The translations under genes were made by a program, and so were the position numbers. Positions 9,013 through 17,891 of a DNA stretch of 64,000 nucleotides are shown in pieces; position 1 is the first letter of the stretch, and each line of letters starts with the position of its first letter. The notes beneath the pieces are model-generated. The model was not told the DNA's origin, made no database searches, and worked only from the letters and a program-made list of their open reading frames with translations. Source of the stretch: Candidatus Kaistia colombiensis (GTDB lineage: Bacteria; Pseudomonadota; Alphaproteobacteria; Rhizobiales; Kaistiaceae); contig CP119318.1 of NCBI GenBank assembly GCA_029203105.1, positions 2,432,501-2,496,500 of the forward strand, written 5' to 3'.

Positions 9013-9296
9013 CTGTGTTGCCCAAGCATAGACACTGGCCTGTATCTGGATGGCCGTTTTCGTGGCCGTCAGCTAGCAGTCTGCCAATGGCCTGTCCCTC
9101 ACACAATAACTGCCATTACGCTTCCGACCCCATTGCAGCCATTCGGAGTATTTCCGTCCCGGAACGAAACCTGCCGTTCATTCCGCTGCATCTGACCGAA
9201 AGCTGAACCCCGTGAGGAATGACGGCTTCCAGCGTCAGGAATTGCAGTTGCAATCATCGCGCGGCGAGTCTTGGCAATGCGCATGGACGAGTTCTG

Positions 9297-11777
9297 TTAT
9301 TCAATATTTTCGAGATATCCTGGCCCGTACGATTCTTTCCATATTTCGGTAGTTGCGAAGGTTACGACGTTGTTCACTGCCTCTTGCAGCCGGACGTTAG
9401 GATATTTTTTGTGCGCTACGAGCAATTCATTAGCGTATTGCTGAGCAATCACTTTAGCGCTTTCGACGCCGAAAAACTTCAGTACGACTGAAAGATGTCC
9501 TTCAGCAAGCGTTACGATCGGATATGTGTCTGTTACATTTGCTCCCCGGTTCAGTTCACGCAGCGCTTCTAAGGCTTCATTGAGAAGCGGCTCAGCGTCG
9601 GGCCAACTCGGCGACATAGACGCGATAATGAGCAACTGCTGCGCATAAGCGTGCTCGATTTGAGGAGAATCAAACGCCTCGCGAGCCGTCTTTAACTTTT
9701 CTAGCGCCCTACCGTGCTCCCCAAAGTCGCGCAGCGCTAAGCCGTATTGCAGCCAATACAGACCATCGATATGAAATTTTGTCTCAAATGCTTCGTATAC
9801 GGACAGGACTTTTTCCTGATCGTTGCGCATCATCTCTTTGACAAAGCGATGGTTTATAATTGACTTAAAAACTACACCATCTGACCTTCCGACATTTTTA
9901 ATTACCGGAGTCTCATAATCAGAAAAAGCTTCCAAAACCGAGATTAGACAATCGCGGATCATAGTTGTCTCGATTATCTTTTCAAATAGTTCTCGAATAT
10001 ACACCGGGTGACGAGCAGAATAGTTCTTGGAATTTGTCACGATAATGCCCTCTGTTTCGCGGGCCATCACGTTGACATCTTCTGCGATGCTGAGGTTGGA
10101 GAGAGCAGATCCAACAATGTGGGAGCTCAGAGTCGACCTGTGGATGCTAGCGAGGCCAACAATAACCAAGAAATTCTTGTGTCGATCGTCGCCTACGTTC
10201 TTAAAGTCCCTATCGATAATCTGCGTAAAGCCGAGTCCGGTAGTTGCTTCCATTAAGCCGATAAGCAATTGCCGGTCGGCCTTATTGAATATTTCCTTGA
10301 TACGTTCTTCTGGACTCATCGGCTGCAGGCGTGTCCATGGTCCGAATTTCTCTAGCTTTTCGAGTATCCGAACTGCGTCAGGTCTACGTATCCTCTCGAC
10401 GTTGAATGTCTTGGAAATGACTGGCTCGACAGTCGCCTTAACCCGTCTGTTCCAGATGTTGAGCCTTTCAGATGCCACAATGCAGATGTGCTGAGTCTGC
10501 GTCCCTGCAAGCAATTCCGCGACCTCGTTGTGCATCGACTCGATCTTGTCGATGAATAGATAGAACGGGGAGGTGTTGAGCTGCTCCAAAGCGACGACGA
10601 CATCTTTAAGGTCGCTGACTGCCTCTCTCAGAAAGTAGACAGGGGTGTTTGACGCATTGCTAACATGGAGCGCGGCAGCCATCAGAGCGGTGCTTTTCCC
10701 AGAACCTGCAGGTCCGACCAACGCAATACACTTTCTACTGTCGTGCCCTTCCTCTACGAGCTTAGAAAATTGCTTGATGAACGAGAGTTCGGCCGGAACG
10801 CCATCGAGAATGTCGGCCCAACGCGGCTTGTATCCTCTATAAAACTCGCGAATTGCGCCGAGAGTATTGGCTGATTCAGAGCGCGGGAGGCTGTCGGCGC
10901 TCACGAGCGTAACGCTATTTAACGCACGCTTCTGCATGTCTGTCAGTGCTTTATGAATATTCCGTAATTCGGGACGCCGTGCTGTGGCCAGGTCCCACCC
11001 GGTCGGGCGCTTCGGCATTTCGCGAGAGAGCCATTCTGCGAAATCGGTGAGTGTGCCGGGTACGTGAATCAGGTTGAGACTGTTGAGATGATGTTTGTCT
11101 ATCTCGCTAGCGGAGGGGGTTATTACGTACCCCCGAAGCGGCGCTCTTTTCACTACCGAACGCATCTCCGCCATTGCGTGCTGGAACAGTGGTTCGTTTA
11201 GCTTGCTGCCGATGAAAACAAACGCGTAGTTGCTATGGTTCTGGCCCAATTCCCGATACCACAAAGGGAGTCGGTTAGAACCGTCGCCGTATTCTTGGGG
11301 TGAGAAGATGAACCCGTCTTCGGGGCGATCTGCTGACCCATTCAATTTGATAAGCTGGACAGACCTAAATATCGGATCGACTTCTTCGAGCGGAGAATTG
11401 CGGGCAAAGACTTCGACTTTTTGCGTCCCCGCCCTACGAAGCGCCGTTTCGGTGCAGTCATCGATGTTTAGAGTGAAGATGCGCGACCATGGGAATGACG
11501 CAATCGTTTGAAGATCCGGTGAGGGCTTCGTGTTGGACAGTCGCCTCCTTAGGAAAGTGTGGAGTCGCGCCGAGTCGATTGCGTTGATCGCCGAGTAAAC
11601 GTTGCTAAGAGCCTCGCCACCGTATGGCCAGCCCATCAATGCAGCGAGTTCTTTGGCAAGGCCATCGCCCATGGGCATTCCCGTACCGTCGGAGTCGCGT
11701 GATCCGTAAGACGCACCGGCGCCTAGCAAGAGCATCAGCCGCCCATTCAGGTATGCGTTCTTTATGTCGGGCAGCAT
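9297..11777 (-). CDS. SIR2-STAND-type NTPase with TPR-like C-terminus (candidate anti-phage protein)
   Basis: An 826-residue protein. Residues 1-255 are a SIR2-like Rossmann domain: LLLGAGAS at 16-23, FTLNIDD at 101-107 (Asn104), KLNGS at 144-148, and FIGSKLNEP at 188-196. Residues 290-460 are a STAND/AAA-like NTPase, with Walker A GPAGSGKST at 355-363, Walker B LFIDKIE near 407-413 and a sensor-like CIVASER at 432-438. From about 640 the protein is helical and TPR-like (LYWLQYGLALRDFGEHGRALEKL). SIR2-STAND proteins (for example Avs5-type) sense phage proteins through the C-terminus and destroy NAD+; that role is inferred here. The usual catalytic KLHG motif reads KLNG. Base composition is clearly AT-richer than the flanks, suggesting transfer. 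No partner gene shares its strand. Confidence 0.8.
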   Translation of the reverse strand: MLPDIKNAYLNGRLMLLLGAGASYGSRDSDGTGMPMGDGLAKELAALMGWPYGGEALSNVYSAINAIDSARLHTFLRRRLSNTKPSPDLQTIASFPWSRIFTLNIDDCTETALRRAGTQKVEVFARNSPLEEVDPIFRSVQLIKLNGSADRPEDGFIFSPQEYGDGSNRLPLWYRELGQNHSNYAFVFIGSKLNEPLFQHAMAEMRSVVKRAPLRGYVITPSASEIDKHHLNSLNLIHVPGTLTDFAEWLSREMPKRPTGWDLATARRPELRNIHKALTDMQKRALNSVTLVSADSLPRSESANTLGAIREFYRGYKPRWADILDGVPAELSFIKQFSKLVEEGHDSRKCIALVGPAGSGKSTALMAAALHVSNASNTPVYFLREAVSDLKDVVVALEQLNTSPFYLFIDKIESMHNEVAELLAGTQTQHICIVASERLNIWNRRVKATVEPVISKTFNVERIRRPDAVRILEKLEKFGPWTRLQPMSPEERIKEIFNKADRQLLIGLMEATTGLGFTQIIDRDFKNVGDDRHKNFLVIVGLASIHRSTLSSHIVGSALSNLSIAEDVNVMARETEGIIVTNSKNYSARHPVYIRELFEKIIETTMIRDCLISVLEAFSDYETPVIKNVGRSDGVVFKSIINHRFVKEMMRNDQEKVLSVYEAFETKFHIDGLYWLQYGLALRDFGEHGRALEKLKTAREAFDSPQIEHAYAQQLLIIASMSPSWPDAEPLLNEALEALRELNRGANVTDTYPIVTLAEGHLSVVLKFFGVESAKVIAQQYANELLVAHKKYPNVRLQEAVNNVVTFATTEIWKESYGPGYLENIE

Positions 11778-12105
11778 TGCGACCTCCGGCGTTTACTTCA
11801 TTGATCCGAACTAGGCTTATTCGCGTTCGATCGTTCCTTCCACCTAAGAAGTTCGGTGGCTGGAAGAATTACCGCTTTCCCGGCATAGTCAATCAGAACC
11901 AGCCATTCCGCTTCCCTCCCCATCCCGGACGGTCCCGGCAGCCGGCTTCCCGACCCAGCCAGTCCGGCGATGATGTGGATGATGATGCGTATACCCGACT
12001 TAGCGCTGCGCGCATTGGAGGAAGTAGATCGTCCATGATGCAGTGCCCCTTTCCTCAGACTCAGCTAAACCCTCCTCGAACGCCCCGGGACCGCAGACAA
12101 CACGC
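11778..12105. other. Divergent intergenic region, no gene seen
   Basis: 328 bases between the diverging SIR2-STAND and DUF2161 genes. It must hold both promoters, but I cannot point to convincing -35/-10 boxes. No RNA gene or repeat was recognised. Confidence 0.5.
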
Positions 12106-12753
12106 ATGCTCGAAACCGACCTCTACCTGCCCCTGAAGGCCTTCCTGGAAAACGCCGGTTATGCCGTGAAGGGCGAGGTCAATGGCTGCGATCTCGTCGG
12201 CGTCCGGGAGGGTGAGCCGGCTGTCCTCGTCGTCTGCGAGATGAAGCTCTCCTTCAACCTCGAACTGGTGCTGCAGGGCGTCAACCGGGCGGCGATCTCG
12301 GACGAAGTCTGGCTCGCGGCGCGGGCCTCGAAGGGGAATGGGCGCGAGCATGATGCGCGCTTCCGCAATCTCTGCCGGCGGCTCGGCTTCGGGCTCGTCG
12401 CGGTTTCGGCATCCGGCACGGTGGATGTCATCCTCGAACCCTTTGCCGCCACGCCGCGCCGCGATCCCAAGCGACGCTCGCGGCTGCTCGCCGAGCACAG
12501 GCGCCGGGTCGGCGATCCGCAGATCGGCGGCGGGCGCGGCAAGCCGATCATGACCGCCTACCGGCAGGACTGCATCCTTCTCGCCACGGCGCTGCTCGCG
12601 GGACCGCAGAGCCCGAAGCAGCTGAAGGCGCATGTGGCGCGCGCGCCGGGGATCCTGCAGGGCAATGTCTATGGCTGGTTCGTGCGCGAGAGCCGGGGCA
12701 TCTACGGGCTGACGGATGTCGGCCGCGCCGCCGTGCAGCCGCCTTCGGACTGA
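12106..12753 (+). CDS. DUF2161 family PD-(D/E)XK-type protein
   Basis: A 215-residue protein starting MLETDLYLPLKAFLENAGY. The phrase GCDLVGV followed by VLVVCEMKLSFNLELVLQG gives the D...ExK arrangement of a PD-(D/E)XK nuclease-like core (Asp near 31, Glu/Lys near 46-48). The C-terminal half has a winged-helix-like segment (GPQSPKQLKAHVA... YGWFVRESRGIYGL). DUF2161 proteins are widespread in alphaproteobacteria and annotated as putative phosphodiesterases without a known substrate. Codon use resembles the chromosome, so it is probably a resident gene and not part of the SIR2-STAND insertion. The start excludes a less likely upstream extension. Confidence 0.85.
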   Translation: MLETDLYLPLKAFLENAGYAVKGEVNGCDLVGVREGEPAVLVVCEMKLSFNLELVLQGVNRAAISDEVWLAARASKGNGREHDARFRNLCRRLGFGLVAVSASGTVDVILEPFAATPRRDPKRRSRLLAEHRRRVGDPQIGGGRGKPIMTAYRQDCILLATALLAGPQSPKQLKAHVARAPGILQGNVYGWFVRESRGIYGLTDVGRAAVQPPSD

Positions 12754-12778
12754 TTTCGTTCGGGACCGCCCGCGGCCG

Positions 12779-13264
12779 CTAAAGCAGGCGGCGCATGTAG
12801 ACGTCGCAGCGCGCATAGGGCGAGACCGGCCGTTCCTCCGGCGCGAGGTGGCGGAAACCGCTGCGCTCGTAGAGCGTGACCGCCGGGACCAGCACGTGGT
12901 TCGATTCGAGATAGACCGAGCGGCAGCCCATCTCTCGCGCCTGCACGAGCGCCGCGTCCATCAGCCGGCGGCCGACGCCGCGGCCCTGCGCGCTCTCGGC
13001 GACCGCCATCTTGGCGAGCTCGACTTCCGCCTCGCCATGCGGGACGAGCGCGACGCAGCCGATCGCCACTCCGTTCTCGTCCTCGGCGATCAGGATGCAG
13101 CCGCCCTTGTCGAGGATGCGCGCCTTGGCGTCGTGCAGCTGTTCGCGGTCCTTGTCCTCGATCGCGAAGAAGCGTTCGAGCCAGGCGATGTTGAGCGCGG
13201 CGAAGGCTTCCGCGTGGCGTGGCGCGAACGCCAGGATCGAAATGCCGCCCCGCGCCTCTGCCAT
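12779..13264 (-). CDS. GNAT family N-acetyltransferase
   Basis: A 161-residue GNAT protein. Motif A reads ELAKMAVAESAQGRGVGRRLM (Q/RxxGxG acetyl-CoA loop QGRGVGRR near 98-105), and it ends with VYLESNHVLVPAVTLYERSGF, the usual C-terminal GNAT strand-helix. The acceptor substrate is unknown. It overlaps nothing and lies 26 bases downstream of the L,D-transpeptidase gene on the same strand, so it may share its transcript. Confidence 0.88.
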   Translation of the reverse strand: MAEARGGISILAFAPRHAEAFAALNIAWLERFFAIEDKDREQLHDAKARILDKGGCILIAEDENGVAIGCVALVPHGEAEVELAKMAVAESAQGRGVGRRLMDAALVQAREMGCRSVYLESNHVLVPAVTLYERSGFRHLAPEERPVSPYARCDVYMRRLL

Positions 13265-13290
13265 GCTGCCGCGCTCCCGGATCGTCAGGT

Positions 13291-13992
13291 CTAGGCCGGC
13301 AGGACGACGACCTTCGTGTCCACCGGGGTCTTGGCGTAGAGGTGGATCATGTCCTGGCTCAAGAGGCCGACGCAGCCGCTGGTGACGCCCTTGCCGATCG
13401 ATTCGGGATGGCTGGAGGCGTAGATGGTGTAGAGCGTGTATTGGCCGTTCTGGTAGAGATAGAGCGTGCGGGCGCCGAGCGGGTTGTCGAGGCCGCCCGG
13501 CATGCCGGCGGCATATTTGGCCGCCTCGGGCTGGCGCGCGATCATCTCCTTGGGCGGCGTCCAGGTCGCCCATTCCGCCTTGCGGCCGACATAGGCGTCG
13601 CCGCTCCAGCGGAAGCCGTCGCGGCCGACATTGGCGCCATAGCGGGTGGCCTTGCCGTCGCCCTCGACGCGGTAGACATAGTGCTTGCCGGGATCGACGA
13701 TGATCGTGCCGGCCGCTTCCTTGGTCGTGTACGGCACCGTGCGGCGGTAGTATTTCGGATCGAGCTTGCCGATGTCGGTGGCGGGAATCGGGAATTTTTC
13801 CTGCGGCACCGGGCCGTAGGCGAGGCGCGCCTCCGAGGCGCTCATGCCGCCGGTGGAGCAGCCGGCGAGCCCCAGCGCGCCAAGGCTGGCGGCGCCGACC
13901 AGGAACGAGCGGCGGCTGACGATCCCCGGATCATGCCCGAGCAGGGCCAGTTCGTGCAGGCGGCGGGCATCGGCATTGCGACCGTGGATCAT
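13291..13992 (-). CDS. L,D-transpeptidase (YkuD) lipoprotein
   Basis: A 233-residue envelope enzyme. The N-terminus has a twin-arginine-like SRRSFLVG followed by a lipobox LAGC, so it is probably exported folded and lipid-anchored. The YkuD domain (about 85-233) ends with SSHPESIGKGVTSGCVGLL; the catalytic Cys is in SGC. In the classic family motif a His-Gly-Thr precedes this and Arg follows GCI; here those positions read Tyr-Ala-Ser and Gly. Family members make 3-3 crosslinks in peptidoglycan or attach proteins to it. The ATG at 13992 is the one that gives a sensible signal sequence. Confidence 0.85.
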   Translation of the reverse strand: MIHGRNADARRLHELALLGHDPGIVSRRSFLVGAASLGALGLAGCSTGGMSASEARLAYGPVPQEKFPIPATDIGKLDPKYYRRTVPYTTKEAAGTIIVDPGKHYVYRVEGDGKATRYGANVGRDGFRWSGDAYVGRKAEWATWTPPKEMIARQPEAAKYAAGMPGGLDNPLGARTLYLYQNGQYTLYTIYASSHPESIGKGVTSGCVGLLSQDMIHLYAKTPVDTKVVVLPA

Positions 13993-14144
13993 GATCTCGG
14001 ATTCCCCGTGTTCTAGGCGCGGCGGGAGCATGTTCCGGCACCTGCCGCGACGCATCCCGCCCGACTGAGATACCCGCTAACGTGCCCTACCGGCAAGCTC
14101 CGGATTTGGGCGGGTGGGAAGGGGGGCGGCGACCTTCGCGCGCC

Positions 14145-15026
14145 TCACGCGTCCTTCAGCAGCGCCACCAGCTCCTGGCCCGCCTTGCCGGGCGGATTGT
14201 GGCGCATCCAGCGCAGGTGCAGCGGCAGTTTCAACCCGTTGGCGACGTTGGAGAAGGGCAGGATGCGGACGCTGCCGTCGCGGGCGAGCGGCGTCGCCAC
14301 CGAGAGCGGCAGGTTGCCCCAGCCGAGACCGGCTTTCACCATATTGACGGCGGTGGCGAGGCTGTCGGTGCGCCAGTAGGAGCCGGCGATCAGCTGGCGG
14401 AAATCGCGGATCGGGTGCTCGGTGCTGGCGATCAGGATCTGCCGGTGATGGAACAGGTCGTCGAGCTTCAGGCTCTCGACCGCAAGCAGCTCGGAGCCGT
14501 GCTGCGCCGAGACGACGGCGACCAGCGTCTCCGTGCCGATGAAATGAAAATCTTCCCGGAGGCTCGTCTCCAGCCCACCATAGGCGATGCAGAGATCGAC
14601 GCGGCCGGATTGCAGCCGCTCGACGACGTCGTCCTGCGGCGCGGTGGTGATTTCGATCGCGAGCAGCGGATGGCGCGCCGAGACGGCCGAGATCGCGTGC
14701 ATCAGCCGCGCATTGTCGATATCGGCGGCGATCCCGATCGCAAGCCGCGTCTCCAGCCCGTCGGAAAGCTCGGTCGCGTGCGCCGCGAGCTGCTCGAGCT
14801 GCTCGGCGATGACGCGGGCGTGCGGCACGAGCGCCAGCGCCTTCGGCGTCGGGCGGACCTGGCGCGCGGCGCGCACGAAGAGCGGGTAGCCGAGCTCGGC
14901 CTCGAGATTGGCGATCGCCATGGAAACGGCCGAGGGAACCCGGCGCAGGACGCGGGCGGCGGCCGAGAACGAGCCGTGGTCGATCACCGCCAGGAAGGTC
15001 TCGATGCTGTCGCTGGAGAACATCAT
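14145..15026 (-). CDS. LysR family regulator, divergent to PACE efflux gene
   Basis: A 293-residue LysR regulator. The winged HTH is at residues 1-62 (ETFLAVIDHGSFSAAARVL...SAVSMAIANLEAELGYPLF) and the periplasmic-binding-like effector domain covers 90-290. It is transcribed away from the PACE transporter gene across 124 bases that contain a perfect dyad. This is the AceR/AceI arrangement, in which a LysR protein activates the efflux gene upon binding cationic compounds; that function is inferred from context. The start is at ATG 15026, one of two adjacent ATGs. Confidence 0.9.
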   Translation of the reverse strand: MMFSSDSIETFLAVIDHGSFSAAARVLRRVPSAVSMAIANLEAELGYPLFVRAARQVRPTPKALALVPHARVIAEQLEQLAAHATELSDGLETRLAIGIAADIDNARLMHAISAVSARHPLLAIEITTAPQDDVVERLQSGRVDLCIAYGGLETSLREDFHFIGTETLVAVVSAQHGSELLAVESLKLDDLFHHRQILIASTEHPIRDFRQLIAGSYWRTDSLATAVNMVKAGLGWGNLPLSVATPLARDGSVRILPFSNVANGLKLPLHLRWMRHNPPGKAGQELVALLKDA

Positions 15027-15034
15027 GAACCTCG

Positions 15035-15057
15035 ATCTATCAGTATGATTGATAGAT
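15035..15057. promoter_or_regulatory. Likely LysR operator (perfect dyad)
   Basis: ATCTATCA and TGATAGAT are exact inverted 8-base arms around a 7-base spacer. The dyad begins 9 bases upstream of the lysR start and about 95 bases upstream of the efflux gene start. Position and T-Nx-A symmetry fit a LysR-type autoregulatory recognition site. Confidence 0.7.
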
Positions 15058-15150
15058 AGCAACTTTTCTTGTCTTCGATCCTGGTGCTAGAGAGCTGCCC
15101 CAATGGCCGTTTCGGCCGCTCCCCCATGCTGCTCCCAACGAGGTGTTGAC

Positions 15151-15606
15151 GTGCAAGGTCCTCTTCGCAGGGTGGTCTACATATCCGTTTTCGAGATATC
15201 CGGGACCATCATCTCGGCCTATATGCTGGCCTATCTCTCCGGTTCCGAGGCGTCGCTGACCGGCCCGCTCGCGATCATGATCTCGACGACCGCGGTGACG
15301 GTGAACCTGATCTACAACTGGCTGTTCGAGCGCTGGGAATCGCGCCAGGCGGCGCGGACACGCTCCTTCGGCCGCCGGCTGCTGCATGCGCTCGGCTTCC
15401 AGACGACGCTGGTGATGTTCCTGATCCCGCTGATCGCCTGGTGGATGCAGATCTCGCTGCTTCAGGCGCTGCTGCTCGACGCCGTGCTGATCGTGTTCTT
15501 CCCGATCTACATGTTCGCCTACAACTGGGCCTTCGATGGGATCTTCGGCCTGCCGGATTCGGTCACCAAGGGCCGTGTCGGCGAAGAGGCGGAAGGCGTC
15601 GCCTGA
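15151..15606 (+). CDS. PACE family multidrug efflux transporter (AceI-like)
   Basis: A 151-residue membrane protein with two tandem bacterial transmembrane pair domains, four helices in all. The pattern RRVVYISVFEISGTIISAYM ... VNLIYNWLFERWE ... LLHALGFQTTLVMFLIPLIAWWM ... FFPIYMFAYNWAFD is the PACE signature, including the conserved Glu in the first helix and the NWxFE/NWAFD loops. The start is GTG 15151, after GAGGTG. PACE proteins export chlorhexidine, acriflavine and similar cations using the proton gradient. Together with the divergent LysR gene this is a regulated efflux unit. Confidence 0.9.
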   Translation: MQGPLRRVVYISVFEISGTIISAYMLAYLSGSEASLTGPLAIMISTTAVTVNLIYNWLFERWESRQAARTRSFGRRLLHALGFQTTLVMFLIPLIAWWMQISLLQALLLDAVLIVFFPIYMFAYNWAFDGIFGLPDSVTKGRVGEEAEGVA

Positions 15607-15617
15607 GCGCGCTTCGC

Positions 15618-15650
15618 GCCGTCATCCCGGCCTTCGCGGGGATGACGGCG
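15618..15650. repeat. GTCATCC/GGATGAC palindrome (family A, short form)
   Basis: GCCGTCATCCC and GGGGATGACGGC pair around CTTCGC. It has the same tips as the longer family A elements at 23.2, 36.4, 42.1, 44.4 and 55.6 kb but lacks their middle part. It lies between convergent genes and may end transcription from both sides. Confidence 0.65.
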
Positions 15651-15660
15651 GCGCGTGGCC

Positions 15661-16797
15661 TCAGCCGTAGACGGCGGCGCGGATGGCGTCGGGGTAGGGG
15701 CCGTTGACGCCGGCGAGCGCCGTGTTCGAGAACGAGACGACCGACAGCTTGCGGGCCGGATCGACGAACCAGGAATGGCCGTAGACGCCGCCCCATTGCC
15801 AGGTGCCGGGCGAGAAGGGCGAGGCGCTGGCGGCCGGATCATAGGTGATCGACCAGCCGAGGCTGAAGCCACGCCCGGGCACGGTGGTGTCGAAGCCGCC
15901 GATCGCATTCTGCGACAGCAGGGCCAGGCTTTCCGCCGACAGGATCTGCGCGCCGCCGCGGCGCATCGCTTCCAGGAAAGCCAGGATGTCGCCGGCGGTG
16001 CCGAACATGCCGGCGCCGCCCGAGGGGAACGAGTCCGGATCGAAGCTGCGATTGGGCGCGAAATGGACGGTGCCCATCTTGCCGGTGACGGGCTGGTACT
16101 CGGCCATCACCACCGGGCGCGGCTCGCCGTCGGCATAGGCGACGGAGAGCCGGTTCGGGTCGCTCGGCAGGAAGGCGGTGTCGGCGAGGCCGAGCGGCCG
16201 CGTCACGCGGCTGGCGACGATCTCCGGCAGGCTCTGGCCGGTCGCCTTCTCCAGCAAGCCGCCGAGGACGTCGATGCCGACCGAATAGCACCAGGACGTG
16301 CCCGGCGCGAAGGCGAGCGGCTGCGCGGCGATTTTGGCGAGATTCTCCGCCATGCCGCGGCCCGGCTGGTCGAGCCCTTCGGAAATGCCGGCTTCCTTGG
16401 GGTAGCCGTAGATCAGGCCGCTGGTGTGGGTGAGCAGATGGCGGATGGTGATCACCGGTTCGCTGCCATCGGCGAGCTTCGGCCGGAAATCCGGCAGGAA
16501 GCGCGTCACCGGATCGTCGAGCCCGATCACGCCGGCCTCGGCCAGCGACAGCGTCGCGACGGCGACCAGCGGCTTGGTGACCGAGGCGAGGCGGAAGATC
16601 GTGTCTTCGCTCGTGCGGCGTCCCGCCTCGCGATCGGCATGGCCGGCCGTGCGCCGGTAGACCAGCTCGCCATCCTCGGCCACCAGCACCACCGCGCCGA
16701 CGATCACGCCGTCGCGGATCGCCGCGTCGATGACCGCGTCGAGCCGCGCGGCGCGTTTGTCCTGGCTTGTAGAGGTGGCGGTGTCGGCGAGGGACAT
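15661..16797 (-). CDS. Serine hydrolase of the beta-lactamase/EstB family
   Basis: A 378-residue protein with the serine beta-lactamase-like fold. The nucleophile motif is SVTK (LASVTKPLVAVATLSLAEAG, about residues 71-74), the second motif is Tyr-Ser-Val (SWCYSVGIDVLGGLLEKATG, about 170-172), and the third is GHSW near the C-terminus. No signal peptide is seen, which favours a cytoplasmic esterase of the class C-like/EstB group over a penicillin-degrading enzyme. The substrate is unknown. Confidence 0.85.
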   Translation of the reverse strand: MSLADTATSTSQDKRAARLDAVIDAAIRDGVIVGAVVLVAEDGELVYRRTAGHADREAGRRTSEDTIFRLASVTKPLVAVATLSLAEAGVIGLDDPVTRFLPDFRPKLADGSEPVITIRHLLTHTSGLIYGYPKEAGISEGLDQPGRGMAENLAKIAAQPLAFAPGTSWCYSVGIDVLGGLLEKATGQSLPEIVASRVTRPLGLADTAFLPSDPNRLSVAYADGEPRPVVMAEYQPVTGKMGTVHFAPNRSFDPDSFPSGGAGMFGTAGDILAFLEAMRRGGAQILSAESLALLSQNAIGGFDTTVPGRGFSLGWSITYDPAASASPFSPGTWQWGGVYGHSWFVDPARKLSVVSFSNTALAGVNGPYPDAIRAAVYG

Positions 16798-16934
16798 GAG
16801 GAACTCCGGGCAAGAAGCGGGGCGACAGAATGATCAGGAAGACGGCGCGATGCAACCCGGCGCCGAGGGCGGGACGCTACAGACTGGCTGCGCGCGCAGG
16901 GCTCGTGGCGGACAGCTGGTTCAGAGGTGGATAA

Positions 16935-16968
16935 CAAAAAAGTCCCCGCGCAGGTTTGCACGGGGACT
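16935..16968 (-). terminator. Rho-independent terminator of the first porin gene
   Basis: AGTCCCCG and CGGGGACT form an 8-base stem. On the reverse strand it is followed by a run of T (AAAAAA on the plus strand at 16936-16941). It lies 28 bases after the porin stop. Confidence 0.8.
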
Positions 16969-16995
16969 TCAGGAGCCGGTCGCGCGCGGTGCCGA

Positions 16996-17715
16996 TCAGA
17001 ACTTGTAGTTCAGGCCGAACTTGGCGGTCTGCATGGTGAGGTCGCCCTTGTACTGAATGTTCTGTTCGGCCGCCAGGCCGGAGAAATCCTTTGAGCCGAG
17101 ATCGGCATAAAGATACTCGACCTTGGCGGTAATGTTGGTGGTGATGGCATATTCGAGGCCAGCGCCGACGGTCCAGCCGGTAAAGGTCTTCGTGCCCCCG
17201 GCGGACAACAGGGTAAACTGTGTGTCCTGAACGTTCGCGGTAGCGGAAATTTCCTGCTCGGCCCTGGCCCAGGCCAGACCACCCGTCAGATAGGGCAGGA
17301 AGCGATCGGCCGCATAGCCCACCCGACCCCGGACGGTCCCGAAGGCGTCCAGCTTCGACCATACGTTGAGGTCGATCGGCGCGAGAACAGTCCAGGACTC
17401 GCTATCCTTGAGATTGCCGAACGAGGCGTCTGCCTCGACACCGAGGACGACATTGGTCGAGAACTGGTAGTTGTAGCCAAGTTGACCGCCGCCGAAGAAG
17501 CCGTCCGGCTTGTCGCCGCCGAGGACTCCGGTATCTGCGCTGTCGAGCTTGGCCCAGCCATAGCCGCCATGAACGCCGGCATAAAAGCCGGTCCAGTTGA
17601 AGACCGGAGTGGCGGTGACGACGGCTTCCTCGACCACGGTCAAATCCGCCGCATGAGCTGCGGAACCGAAGCCGCATGCCGCGATGAAGGCCAATCCGAG
17701 AGCGCGTTTGATCAT
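16996..17715 (-). CDS. Omp25/Omp31-like outer membrane beta-barrel porin (copy 1)
   Basis: A 239-residue outer membrane protein. The signal peptide MIKRALGLAFIAACGFGSAAHA precedes ADLTVVEEAVV, and an eight-stranded barrel follows, with repeats such as WTGFYAGVHGGYGWA and FGTVRGRVGYAADRFLPYL. It ends in ...KFGLNYKF, the terminal Phe recognised by the BAM complex. It is closest to the next two genes, with which it forms a tandem set. Omp25/31 proteins of rhizobia are abundant surface barrels with modest pore activity. A strong terminator follows the gene. Confidence 0.92.
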   Translation of the reverse strand: MIKRALGLAFIAACGFGSAAHAADLTVVEEAVVTATPVFNWTGFYAGVHGGYGWAKLDSADTGVLGGDKPDGFFGGGQLGYNYQFSTNVVLGVEADASFGNLKDSESWTVLAPIDLNVWSKLDAFGTVRGRVGYAADRFLPYLTGGLAWARAEQEISATANVQDTQFTLLSAGGTKTFTGWTVGAGLEYAITTNITAKVEYLYADLGSKDFSGLAAEQNIQYKGDLTMQTAKFGLNYKF

Positions 17716-17891
17716 GTAAGTCCCCCTTACCTAGGGGTAGCTTAGTGATTTCACGTGTCGTCGTCTGTGTGGAATTGGCAACAGCTGAACTTATTGATGG
17801 GGCTTGAATTTTGGTTAAGCTATTGAAAAGTTTGTCGTTTTTTATTGGCGAACAGGCGTTGTCAGTCACCGTGCGCCGCTCTGCAAAAACC

